Assembly: GCA_050186725.1 (NCBI GenBank)
Contig: JBFWYG010000010.1
Coordinates: 1-64,000, forward strand
Direction of reading: 5' to 3'
From: JADJYF01 sp050186725
GTDB taxonomy: Bacteria > Pseudomonadota > Gammaproteobacteria > Ga0077536
DNA: 64,000 nucleotides
The notes below the pieces were generated by a model, which saw only the letters and a program-made list of their open reading frames with translations, was not told the DNA's origin and ran no database searches. Of this stretch, positions 57,115 to 64,000 are shown piece after piece. Position 1 is the first letter of the stretch; the number at the start of each line of letters is the position of its first letter. A program made the translations under genes and the position numbers.

Positions 57115-58560
57115 ATGAAATTCTCCTGGCACGACTACGACAGCCGCGGCTTCTACGACGAACTCATTGGCGGTCGGGGCATCGCCCGCCCGGCCGGTAA
57201 GGCCGTCGCGAGGCATATCCGCTCACTCACCATGGAAGAGATCCGCGAGCGTCAGCGTGCCGCCGAACTCGCGGTCAAGACCATGGGCATCACCTTCACG
57301 GTCTACAGCGAAGGCACCAATATCGACCGCGCCTGGCCCTACGACATCATCCCGCGCACCATTTCGGGGAGCGACTGGGACCGGGTCGAGGCGGGTCTGG
57401 TGCAGCGCCTGACCGCGCTGAACCTGTTCATCGACGACGTCTACAACAAGCAGAAGATTCTGAAGGACGGCGTGGTGCCCCGCGACCTCATCGTCGAGTC
57501 GGGCAATTTCCGCGCGGCCTGCGTCGGCAAGCGGCCGAAGCACGGGGTGTGGGCGCACATCTGCGGCTCGGACCTCATCCGCGACAAGGACGGCACCTTC
57601 TACGTGCTCGAGGACAACCTGCGCGTGCCGTCGGGGGTCTCCTACATGCTGGAGAACCGCAAGGTCACCAAGCGCGTGTTCCCGGAGCTGTTCGCGGCCG
57701 AGAACATGCGGCCCATCGGCGAATACACCTCGCATCTGTTCGCCACGCTGGCCTCGCTCTCGCCGCGCGCCGAGCGCCGGCCGGCGGTGGTGGTGCTGAC
57801 GCCGGGCATCTACAACTCGGCCTACTTCGAGCACTCCTACCTCGCCCAGCAGATGGGCGCGGAGCTGGTCGAGGGCAGCGATCTCTCCGTCGGCAGCGAC
57901 GACTGCGTGTACATGCGCACCATCTCCGGGCCGGCGCGGGTCGACGTCATCTACCGGCGCATCGACGACCTGTTCCTCGATCCCGAAGTGTTCAACCCCG
58001 ACTCGGCGCTCGGCGTGCCGGGCCTGATGCGCGCCTGGCTGAAGGGCAAGGTCGCGCTCGCCAATGCACCGGGGGCGGGCGTGGCGGACGACAAGGCGGT
58101 CTATACCTACGTGCCGGACATGATTCGCTATTACCTGGACCAGGATGCCATCCTGCCCAACGTCGAGACCTATCGCTGTGGCGAGCACGAGGCCTGTGCC
58201 CACGTGCTCCAGCATCTCGACAAGCTGGTGGTGAAGCCGGTCAACGAGTCGGGCGGCTACGGCATGCTCATCGGCCCGACCGCGAGCGGCCAGGAGCGCA
58301 TGAACTTCGCGCGCCGGCTGCGCGCCAATCCGCGCAACTACGTCGCCCAGCCGCTCATTTCGCTGTCCACCTGCCCGACCGTGTGCGGCGGCGGCATCGA
58401 GCCGCGTCACCTCGACCTGCGCCCCTTCGTGCTGCAGGGCGCCAAGCACTACGTCACGCCCGGCGGGCTCACGCGGGTCGCGCTCAAGAAGGGTTCCTAC
58501 GTGGTCAATTCCTCGCAGGGTGGTGGCAGCAAGGACACCTGGATAGTGGATTGCACATGA
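57115..58560 (+). CDS. Circularly permuted type 2 ATP-grasp protein (DUF404/DUF407)
   Basis: 481 aa from ATG at 57115; the upstream open frame lies over the transglutaminase gene and was rejected. Family signatures include the N-terminal DYDSRGFYDELI, MGITFTVYSEG (about 57-67), RTISGSDWDRVEAGLVQRLTALNLFIDDVYN, EDNLRVPSGVSYMLENR (about 165-181) and KPVNESGGYGMLIGP. The circularly permuted ATP-grasp domain activates carboxylates to form amide or peptide bonds. It is overlapped by the alpha-E gene (ATGA), making a coupled pair that is regularly found with Anbu and transglutaminases. Confidence 0.92.
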   Translation: MKFSWHDYDSRGFYDELIGGRGIARPAGKAVARHIRSLTMEEIRERQRAAELAVKTMGITFTVYSEGTNIDRAWPYDIIPRTISGSDWDRVEAGLVQRLTALNLFIDDVYNKQKILKDGVVPRDLIVESGNFRAACVGKRPKHGVWAHICGSDLIRDKDGTFYVLEDNLRVPSGVSYMLENRKVTKRVFPELFAAENMRPIGEYTSHLFATLASLSPRAERRPAVVVLTPGIYNSAYFEHSYLAQQMGAELVEGSDLSVGSDDCVYMRTISGPARVDVIYRRIDDLFLDPEVFNPDSALGVPGLMRAWLKGKVALANAPGAGVADDKAVYTYVPDMIRYYLDQDAILPNVETYRCGEHEACAHVLQHLDKLVVKPVNESGGYGMLIGPTASGQERMNFARRLRANPRNYVAQPLISLSTCPTVCGGGIEPRHLDLRPFVLQGAKHYVTPGGLTRVALKKGSYVVNSSQGGGSKDTWIVDCT

Positions 58561-59570
58561 GCATGCTGTCGCGCGTCGCCGAACGCATCTACTGGTTGGG
58601 GCGCTACCTGGAGCGCATCGAGAACACCGCGCGGCTGGTCAGCGTGTACGGCAACGTGCTGCTCGACCTGCCGCGGCCGGCGACCCTGCAGTGGGACACG
58701 CTGATCGCCATCACCGGCAGCGCGCCGGCCTTCACCGAGCGCTACACGCGGGCCGACGAACGTAACGTGGTGCGCTTCTATCTCGCCGATGATGCCAACC
58801 CGGCGTCCATCGTCAGCTCCGCCGACAGCGCGCGCGAGAACGCGCGCACCGTGCGCGAGATGATTCCCGCGAGCATCTGGGAGGGCATCAACGACCTGCA
58901 CATCTACTTGGAGGAGAACGTCGACGGCGCGCTCGCGCGGCGCGGCCGCGATGCCTTCCTGTCGCGCGTCATCGAGTACTGCCAGACGCTGGTCGGCTGC
59001 ATGGCGGGCTCCATGAGCCGCGACGCGGCCTATCACTTCCTGCGCGCCGGGCGCTACCTCGAGCGCGCCGACATGACCTCGCGCATCGTCGACGTCGGCA
59101 CCGCCAACGTGTTTCCCTGGCTTCAGGGGCAGAGCCAGGCGCAGTCCCAGTCCCAGGAGCAGGGACAGGCGCAGCGCCAGGGCGGGCGCGACGACGGCGC
59201 CGAGGACTCACCCTACGAGGCGATCCTGTGGATGAGCGTGCTGCGCTCGCTGGAGGCTTTGCAGATGTATCGGCGCCAGGTGCCGGAGCGGGTGCTGGCC
59301 GATGAGGTGGTGGACTTCCTGCTGCGCGACGAGAACTTCCCGCGCGCGGTGGCGAACTGCCTGATGGCGCTGCAGTCCTGCCTGCGTCACCTGCCGCGCA
59401 ACGAACTCGCGTTGCGCACCGTGGCGGCGACCATCAAGCACGTGCAGGAGGCGAACATCGCGAAACTCATCGCCCAGCACGGCATGTTCGATTACATCGA
59501 TCGCATGCAGATCGAGTTCAACGAACTGCACGCGGCGATACGATCAACGTGGTTCGAGACGGCGGCGTGA
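58557..59570 (+). CDS. Alpha-E domain protein (DUF403)
   Basis: 337 aa from ATG at 58557, overlapping the ATP-grasp stop. It starts MLSRVAERIYWLGRYLERIENTARLV, the alpha-E signature; a second similar motif, FLRAGRYLERADMTSRIVDVG, occurs at about 161-181, so the helical bundle looks duplicated. The family works with the permuted ATP-grasp enzyme in a proposed peptide-synthesis system. A Gln/Ser-rich stretch (about residues 190-210) followed by RDDGAED sits between the halves; it is low-complexity and absent from the usual consensus, so it is probably a recent insertion or a flexible linker. Confidence 0.9.
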   Translation: MSMLSRVAERIYWLGRYLERIENTARLVSVYGNVLLDLPRPATLQWDTLIAITGSAPAFTERYTRADERNVVRFYLADDANPASIVSSADSARENARTVREMIPASIWEGINDLHIYLEENVDGALARRGRDAFLSRVIEYCQTLVGCMAGSMSRDAAYHFLRAGRYLERADMTSRIVDVGTANVFPWLQGQSQAQSQSQEQGQAQRQGGRDDGAEDSPYEAILWMSVLRSLEALQMYRRQVPERVLADEVVDFLLRDENFPRAVANCLMALQSCLRHLPRNELALRTVAATIKHVQEANIAKLIAQHGMFDYIDRMQIEFNELHAAIRSTWFETAA

Positions 59571-59606
59571 GCGTGAGCGTCGGCGTTGGCGCGTCGAGGA
59601 AGTCCT

Positions 59607-59735
59607 GTAGGGCCGATTTCAATCGGCCATGCACGGCGTCGGAATGCATATGCCTGGCGGGTTGAAACCCGCCCTACAGGCAAAAATCAGGTCGGCGTGA
59701 ATGTGGGCACTGTGTAGGGCCGATTTCAATCGGCC
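59607..59735. repeat. REP cluster: 59607-59628 (+), 59656-59677 (-), 59714-59735 (+)
   Basis: Three GTAG-headed palindromes. The first and third have stem GGCCGATT/AATCGGCC; the second, inverted, has GGCGGGTT/AACCCGCC. The first and second form an inward-facing pair. Both + copies are followed by the CATGCACGGC linker start, as in other pairs. The cluster separates the alpha-E gene from the convergent Anbu gene. Confidence 0.88.
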
Positions 59736-59745
59736 ATGCACGGCT

Positions 59746-60495
59746 TCACGCCTGCTGCTGGTGCTCGTTCTGATCCCACATCGTCGCCCAGGCGGGCGGC
59801 GGCAGTGAGCGAAAGGCGTCCTTCAGGCGTTCGTCCCAGTTGCGCTTCAGCTCGCGCAGGTAGTCGCTGTCTTCTTCGAGCACCAGGCGGTTCGGCATGA
59901 CGAAGGAATCGGTCTTGTAGGCCAGCACTTCGATGGGCGGGCCGACGGTGACGTTCGAGCGCATGGTCGAATCCATCGACACCAGGCTGCACAGCACCGC
60001 GGTGTGCAGCGCGGTGTCGGGTTTGAGGATGCGATCGAGTATCGGCTTGCCGTACTTGCTCTCGCCGATCTGCAGGAAGGGCGTGGTCTTGGAGGTCGAG
60101 ATGTGGTTGCCCTGCGGATAGATCAGGAACACCGCCGGGGCGGAGCCCATGATCTGACCGCCGAAGATCACGCTCGCTTCGAAGTCCAGGCCGCCGCCGG
60201 CCTTCTTCTGCTGCATGATGCTGATCTGGCCGACGTAGTCCGCCGCTTCCTCCATGCTGTTCATGGTCATCAAGGACAGCGGCATGCCGTGATCGACGTC
60301 GTGCTTGATCTGGTTGACGATGCCCTGCGCAGTGGCGAGGTTGCCGGCGGTCAGCAGGCAGAACTGGCGCGCGCCGTCCAGACCGAAGGTGTGCATCTTG
60401 GAATAGGTGCTGATCTGATCGACACCGGCGTTGGTGCGCGAGTCTGACGCGAATACCAGGCCGGCATTGAGCTTGATTGCGACACAGTAGGTCAT
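59746..60495 (-). CDS. anbu: Anbu (ancestral beta-subunit, proteasome-type peptidase)
   Basis: 249 aa. The N-terminus MTYCVAIKLNAGLVFASDSRTNAG is diagnostic: after removal of Met, Thr2 is the N-terminal nucleophile, with Asp18 and Lys33 at the positions of the proteasome catalytic residues. The middle has NSMEEAADYVGQ and FEASVIFGGQIMG, and the tail EEDSDYLRELKRNWDERLKDAFRSLPPP matches Anbu proteins. Anbu forms open helical rings, and its substrates are unknown. The gene converges on the ATP-grasp/alpha-E pair across a REP cluster. Confidence 0.93.
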   Translation of the reverse strand: MTYCVAIKLNAGLVFASDSRTNAGVDQISTYSKMHTFGLDGARQFCLLTAGNLATAQGIVNQIKHDVDHGMPLSLMTMNSMEEAADYVGQISIMQQKKAGGGLDFEASVIFGGQIMGSAPAVFLIYPQGNHISTSKTTPFLQIGESKYGKPILDRILKPDTALHTAVLCSLVSMDSTMRSNVTVGPPIEVLAYKTDSFVMPNRLVLEEDSDYLRELKRNWDERLKDAFRSLPPPAWATMWDQNEHQQQA

Positions 60496-60641
60496 CGAAC
60501 GATCATCTGGACCAGCAAGAGGTCAAGGGTAGGGGGCTCCAACCCGCCACGCAAGGGGTTCTGCTGCATTGCGGGCGCGGCGCGCGTGAACATGTTTGAA
60601 CTTGCCCGCGAGTCGTGCGCGGGCGGCCGACGCGCACCCGC

Positions 60642-61835
60642 TCAGGGCAGCACGTGATCGATGGTGATATCGACTTGCGCGCCGTCCGCCACGGCCATTT
60701 CGGCCGACTTGCCTTCGAGATCGCCCGCTTGCGCGTTCGCGCTGCCGCCCTGCGAGATGCGCGCCACGAGATAGAAGCGCGCGACATCGGCCAGTGAATG
60801 ACCGGGCACCATGGCCATGTTCTCATCGAGCGTGAGCTCGAGCGGCAGCTCGGCCACGGTGTGGCGCGACACCGCCAGCGGCATGGGTGGACCCTCGACG
60901 CCACGCGCGGCGACGAACAGCGCGTCCCCGGGCCGCGCGCGCGCCGCCAGTTCGGGCGAGAGCTTGATGCGCGCCGTGACCCGCACCTTGGAGGCCGGAC
61001 GCGTGGCCGCGTCCGTGGCCGGCGTCAGGCTGCCGCCGGCATGGGCCACCAGGGTTTCTATTTCCTGGCGCAGACCCGGCACCTCGCCGGCCAGGCCGTG
61101 CGCCTCCTGCCAGGTCGCGAGCGCCGCGTCGCGCTGGCCGTCCTGCAGCTGGAACATACCCTTCATGACCAGCGCCGTCGGATGGCGCGGCGCCACCGCC
61201 AGCACCTGGGCGGTCAGCGCCAGCGCCTGCTTGCGCTGCTCGGCGTCGCCGGTGATGGCGAGGCTGTCGACCAGCACCAGCATGGCGTCGGGGTTGTTCG
61301 GCAGCACGCGGTTCAGTTCGCGCGCGGCGCGCTGCGCCTCGGCGAAGTGGCCGAGCTGCATTTCGGTGCGCGCCAGCAGTGACCAGGCCTCGGCGTCGTC
61401 CGGGTGGCTCGCGACGCGCTCGCGCACGCGCGCCACCAGGTACTCCACCGAGGTCTCGGGCTTGCGCCAGTCGCGGCCCGGCTGCTCGGCGGCGAAGCGG
61501 GCGACGTCCGGCGAGCCGAACTGCCAGTAGAGGCCGAGCGCGAACACCGGCGTGGCGAGGCACAGCATGACGAGCGCCGCGCGGCCGCGCGTACCGGCCG
61601 GGACGGCCGCGGGGGTGGGCAGCGCGGTGACCACCGCGCGCTCGAGTTCGGCGCGCAGCGCCGGCGCGACCGCCGGGTCGATGTCGCCGGCCGCGAGTTC
61701 CTGCTCGAACTCGCGCAGGCGGCGCAGCTGGTCGTCCTCGCCGGCGGGACTGTCGTGGGCGACCCGCCTGAGCGGCCACAGCAGGCAGACGGCGGCGAGC
61801 GCCGCCAGCGCCGCGAGACTCACCCAGAAACTCAT
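60642..61835 (-). CDS. ccmI: Cytochrome c-type biogenesis protein CcmI
   Basis: 397 aa from ATG at 61835, overlapping the ccmH stop (ATGA). The N-terminal CcmI-1 region has two membrane segments (about 3-19 and 85-105) joined by a loop with a leucine-zipper-like helix. The periplasmic TPR region (about 135-260: DAEAWSLLARTEMQLGHFAEAQRA, TALVMKGMFQLQDGQRDAALATWQEA) binds apocytochrome c. The C-terminal domain (about 285-397: VRVTARIKLSPELAARARPGDALFVAAR) is the conserved CcmI-2-like extension. It presents apocytochrome c to CcmF/H for haem attachment. Confidence 0.92.
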   Translation of the reverse strand: MSFWVSLAALAALAAVCLLWPLRRVAHDSPAGEDDQLRRLREFEQELAAGDIDPAVAPALRAELERAVVTALPTPAAVPAGTRGRAALVMLCLATPVFALGLYWQFGSPDVARFAAEQPGRDWRKPETSVEYLVARVRERVASHPDDAEAWSLLARTEMQLGHFAEAQRAARELNRVLPNNPDAMLVLVDSLAITGDAEQRKQALALTAQVLAVAPRHPTALVMKGMFQLQDGQRDAALATWQEAHGLAGEVPGLRQEIETLVAHAGGSLTPATDAATRPASKVRVTARIKLSPELAARARPGDALFVAARGVEGPPMPLAVSRHTVAELPLELTLDENMAMVPGHSLADVARFYLVARISQGGSANAQAGDLEGKSAEMAVADGAQVDITIDHVLP

Positions 61836-62305
61836 TCCTGCGCCTCGCCGCGCGCCGCGAGGGCGTCCGCCAGTCGCTGGCGCTCGGCCGCGTCCAGCGG
61901 CGACGGGGCCGCCGCGCGCTGACGCGCGATGCGCACCACCACCACGCCGGCCAGCAGCAGCAGCGCGAAGGGGCCGATCCACAACACCCAGGTGGACTCC
62001 TTCAGCGGCGGGCGGTACAGCACGAAGTCACCGTAGCGCGCGACCAGGTAGTCGTGGATCTGCTGGTCGTCGCGGCCCTGTTCCAGGAGCTGCTTGACCT
62101 CGTCGCGCAGGTCCTGGGCGAGCTCGGCGTGGGAATCCTTCAAGGTCTGGTTCTGGCAGACCATGCAGCGCAGCTCTTCGAGCAGCTTGTCGTAGCGCGC
62201 CGCAAGCGCCGGATCGGCGAAGTCCGCGGGCGCGTCGGCGGCCGGCGCGCCGGCCGCGAGCGCCCAGCACAGCACCACCAGCGCCAGTGCGCGTGGACCA
62301 CTCAT
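61832..62305 (-). CDS. ccmH: Cytochrome c maturation protein CcmH
   Basis: 157 aa with a signal peptide (about 1-22), the redox motif LRCMVCQNQ with Cys47 and Cys50, the conserved VARYGDFVLYRPPL and a C-terminal membrane anchor (about 106-125). This is the thiol oxidoreductase (CcmL/CcmH) that keeps apocytochrome CxxCH thiols reduced for System I haem ligation in the periplasm. It overlaps both neighbours by 4 nt. Confidence 0.95.
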   Translation of the reverse strand: MSGPRALALVVLCWALAAGAPAADAPADFADPALAARYDKLLEELRCMVCQNQTLKDSHAELAQDLRDEVKQLLEQGRDDQQIHDYLVARYGDFVLYRPPLKESTWVLWIGPFALLLLAGVVVVRIARQRAAAPSPLDAAERQRLADALAARGEAQE

Positions 62306-62832
62306 GGCTGGCGTGGCGCGAGCTGGGCGAGCAGGGGCAGCAATTCGCGCGCCAGCACGTCGTTGGTCAGTGGTCCCACGTGCTTGAAGCGAATGGTGCC
62401 CGCGGCATCCACCAGGAAGGTCTCCGGCACGCCGTACACGCCGAGGTCCAGGCCCAGCCGGCCCTCGGGATCGAACAAGGTGAGCCGGTAGGGATCGCCG
62501 CGCTCGGTCAGCCACGCGCGGGCCGCGCCGAGTTCGTCGTGGTAGTTGAGCCCCACCAGGGTGACCCGGCCGGCGCGCTGGAGGTCGAGCAGCAGAGGAT
62601 GCTCCTCGCGGCACTGCGCGCACCACGAAGCCCATACGTTCAACAGGTAGGGCTTGCCGAGCAGGTCGGCGCGCCTGAGCGCGGTGTCCGGCGTGGCCAG
62701 CGTGCCAAGCGCGAAGTCGGGCGCCGGCTTGCCGATCAGAGGTGACGGCACGAGGCGCGGATCGCGATGCAGGCCGACGTACAGGAAGCCGACCAATGCG
62801 GCGAACAGGACCAGCGGCAGGGCGTAACGCAT
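62302..62832 (-). CDS. ccmG: Thiol:disulfide interchange protein CcmG/DsbE
   Basis: 176 aa with an N-terminal membrane anchor (about 5-21) and a thioredoxin domain with the active site WCAQC (Cys71, Cys74), preceded by NVWASW, and the cis-Pro region VYGVPETFLVDAAG. CcmG reduces CcmH or apocytochrome c in the periplasm. It lies 6 nt after ccmF and overlaps ccmH by 4 nt. Confidence 0.95.
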   Translation of the reverse strand: MRYALPLVLFAALVGFLYVGLHRDPRLVPSPLIGKPAPDFALGTLATPDTALRRADLLGKPYLLNVWASWCAQCREEHPLLLDLQRAGRVTLVGLNYHDELGAARAWLTERGDPYRLTLFDPEGRLGLDLGVYGVPETFLVDAAGTIRFKHVGPLTNDVLARELLPLLAQLAPRQP

Positions 62833-62838
62833 GTCGGC

Positions 62839-64000
62839 TCAGCCCGTGACCGCGCCACCGGTGGCCGCGCGCGCGGCGCGGCGCGTCGCCAGGCGCCGGA
62901 AGCGCGGGTCGCACATCGCAACCACGCCGCCGGCGGCCATGAGCATCGCGCCCAGCCACAGCCAGCGCACGAAGGGCTTGACGCTGACCCGCACGCTCCA
63001 GGCCTTGTCGTCCAGCGGTTCGCCGAGCGAGACGTAGAGATCGCGCCGCAGCCCGGGCGCGATGCCGGCCTCGGTCATCGGCATGCCGCGCACACGGTAG
63101 TTGCGCTTCTCGGCGCTCAGCGTGGTGACGTGCTCGCCGTCGCGGGTGACCTCGAAGCGCGCCGCCGTGCCGTCGTAGTTCGGGCCCTCGATGGGCGTGG
63201 CGGCGGCGAAGGTGAACACGTAGTCGCCGGCCGTGACGCTGTCGCCGGGCGCTGCGCGCGCATGCACATCGACCGTGTCGAGGCTGACCAGGGTCACGCC
63301 GACGATGGTCACCGCGAAGCCGAGATGCGCGAGATGCTGGCCGAGGTAGGCGGCGGGCAGGCCCATGAACGCGGCCCACGGCGCGCTGCGCGCGCGACAG
63401 CGGCGCAGCACGCCGCCGACGCTCGACGCCAGTACCCACAAGGCGAGCGCGAGGCCGAACACGGCGCGCGGCGAGCGCGCCTCGCTCAAGGTCGCGACCG
63501 CGGTGGCGAGCAGCACCAGGGTGCCGAGCAGCGGCAGGCGCAGGCCGCGGCACAGCTCGGCGAAGCGGTCCTGTTTCCAGCGCGCGTGCTGGCCGAGGCC
63601 GAGCAGCACCACCAGCGGCGCCATCAGCGGCACGAACACGGCGTTGAAGTAGGGCGGCCCGACCGAGATCTTGCCGAGTCCGAGCGCGTCCAGCACCAGC
63701 GGGTAGAGCGTGCCGAGCAGCACGGTCGCGCAGCTCACGGTCAGCAGCACGCTGTTCGCGAGCAGGAAGGACTCGCGCGAGGTGAGCGCGTAGCTCGCGC
63801 CGCTCAGCATGCTGGTGCCGCGCCAGGCGTAGAGCGCCAGCGCGCCGCCGATCACCAGCACCAGGAAGACCAGGATGAACACGCCGCGCGCCGGGTCGCT
63901 GGCGAAGGCGTGCACCGAGGTCAGCACGCCGGAGCGGACCAGGAAGGTGCCGAGCAGGCTGAGCCCGAAGGCGCCGATGGCGAGCAGCACCGTCCAGCTC
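62839..64000 (-). CDS. ccmF: Cytochrome c haem lyase subunit CcmF (C-terminal part; continues past window)
   Basis: The frame is open to the right edge, so only the C-terminal 386 residues are visible. SWTVLLAIGAFGLSLLGTFLVRSGVLTSVHAFA, at the edge, is the highly conserved segment after the tryptophan-rich WWD domain of CcmF. SRESFLLANSVLLTVSCATVLLGTLYPL (about 65-95 of the visible part), several membrane segments, a conserved His in GQHLAHLGFAVTIVGV and a large periplasmic domain follow. CcmF is the core haem:apocytochrome c lyase in System I. It heads the visible ccmF-G-H-I operon; ccmA-E must lie beyond the window. Confidence 0.95.
   Translation of the reverse strand, partial: SWTVLLAIGAFGLSLLGTFLVRSGVLTSVHAFASDPARGVFILVFLVLVIGGALALYAWRGTSMLSGASYALTSRESFLLANSVLLTVSCATVLLGTLYPLVLDALGLGKISVGPPYFNAVFVPLMAPLVVLLGLGQHARWKQDRFAELCRGLRLPLLGTLVLLATAVATLSEARSPRAVFGLALALWVLASSVGGVLRRCRARSAPWAAFMGLPAAYLGQHLAHLGFAVTIVGVTLVSLDTVDVHARAAPGDSVTAGDYVFTFAAATPIEGPNYDGTAARFEVTRDGEHVTTLSAEKRNYRVRGMPMTEAGIAPGLRRDLYVSLGEPLDDKAWSVRVSVKPFVRWLWLGAMLMAAGGVVAMCDPRFRRLATRRAARAATGGAVTG

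Noticed and set aside
1..64000. tRNA, rRNA, integrase or prophage genes
   Set aside because: I looked for T-loop-like GTTCRAATC sequences, rRNA-like stretches and phage or transposase genes and found no convincing example.

Overview
The window is a high-GC, gene-dense piece of a bacterial genome with no intergenic stretch above 300 bp. Two runs of exactly 100 Ns (26353-26452 and 27657-27756) mark scaffold joins, so it is a draft, probably metagenome-derived, assembly. A System I cytochrome c maturation cluster (ccmF-G-H-I), paaABCDE with a PaaX-type regulator, GreB, TrxC, NirBD with a Rieske NirD, and GTAG-headed REP palindromes together suggest a gammaproteobacterium. That placement is inference; no rRNA or tRNA gene is visible.

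Layout. 1-4 kb: the 3' end of a giant FG-GAP/RTX secreted protein. 4-18 kb: mixed housekeeping and oxidoreductase genes (quinone oxidoreductase, two MFS transporters, a cyclase-FHA protein, a GIY-YIG protein, hydrolases, an aldo/keto reductase, a TauD-type dioxygenase, an SDR, GreB, a second cyclase-domain protein, a thioesterase, pirin, TrxC). 18-23.4 kb: chrA, a double acyl-CoA dehydrogenase and a Baeyer-Villiger-type monooxygenase in one direction. 23.5-28.7 kb: an MBL hydrolase, a redoxin read through an in-frame UGA (probable selenoprotein), an MFS gene and nirBD, the last two broken by the gaps. 28.8-41 kb: small redox and stress genes (CDGSH, YceI, DODA-type dioxygenase with a divergent LysR, deazaflavin-type reductase, SirB1-like, PanE-like, VOC, DAACS symporter, LLM oxidoreductase, RhlE-type helicase, 2OG oxygenase). 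41-45.8 kb: the phenylacetyl-CoA epoxidase operon and its repressor. 45.8-53.8 kb: a P450, a secreted protein, a tryptophan-halogenase-family flavoprotein, a Tat-exported DUF1329 protein, and a RAM/thioesterase/thiolase/CoxG-like gene set. 53.7-60.5 kb: the Anbu-associated set (DUF2126 transglutaminase, circularly permuted ATP-grasp, alpha-E protein, Anbu peptidase). 60.6-64 kb: the ccm genes, running off the right edge.

Gene cooperation. PaaABCDE should epoxidise phenylacetyl-CoA under PaaX control, but the rest of the pathway is not here. The acyl-CoA dehydrogenase fusion, BVMO-like enzyme, P450, thiolase, thioesterases and DUF1329 protein suggest catabolism of aromatic or polycyclic/lipid substrates. 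The Anbu neighbourhood looks like a complete peptide-ligation/proteolysis module of unknown substrate.

Most notable: (1) a redoxin with UGA exactly at the first redox-active cysteine and a bacterial-SECIS-like hairpin 14 nt after it; (2) the complete Anbu module; (3) GTAG-headed REP elements whose TAG serves as the stop codon of four unrelated genes; (4) a second palindromic repeat family placed just 3' of stop codons.
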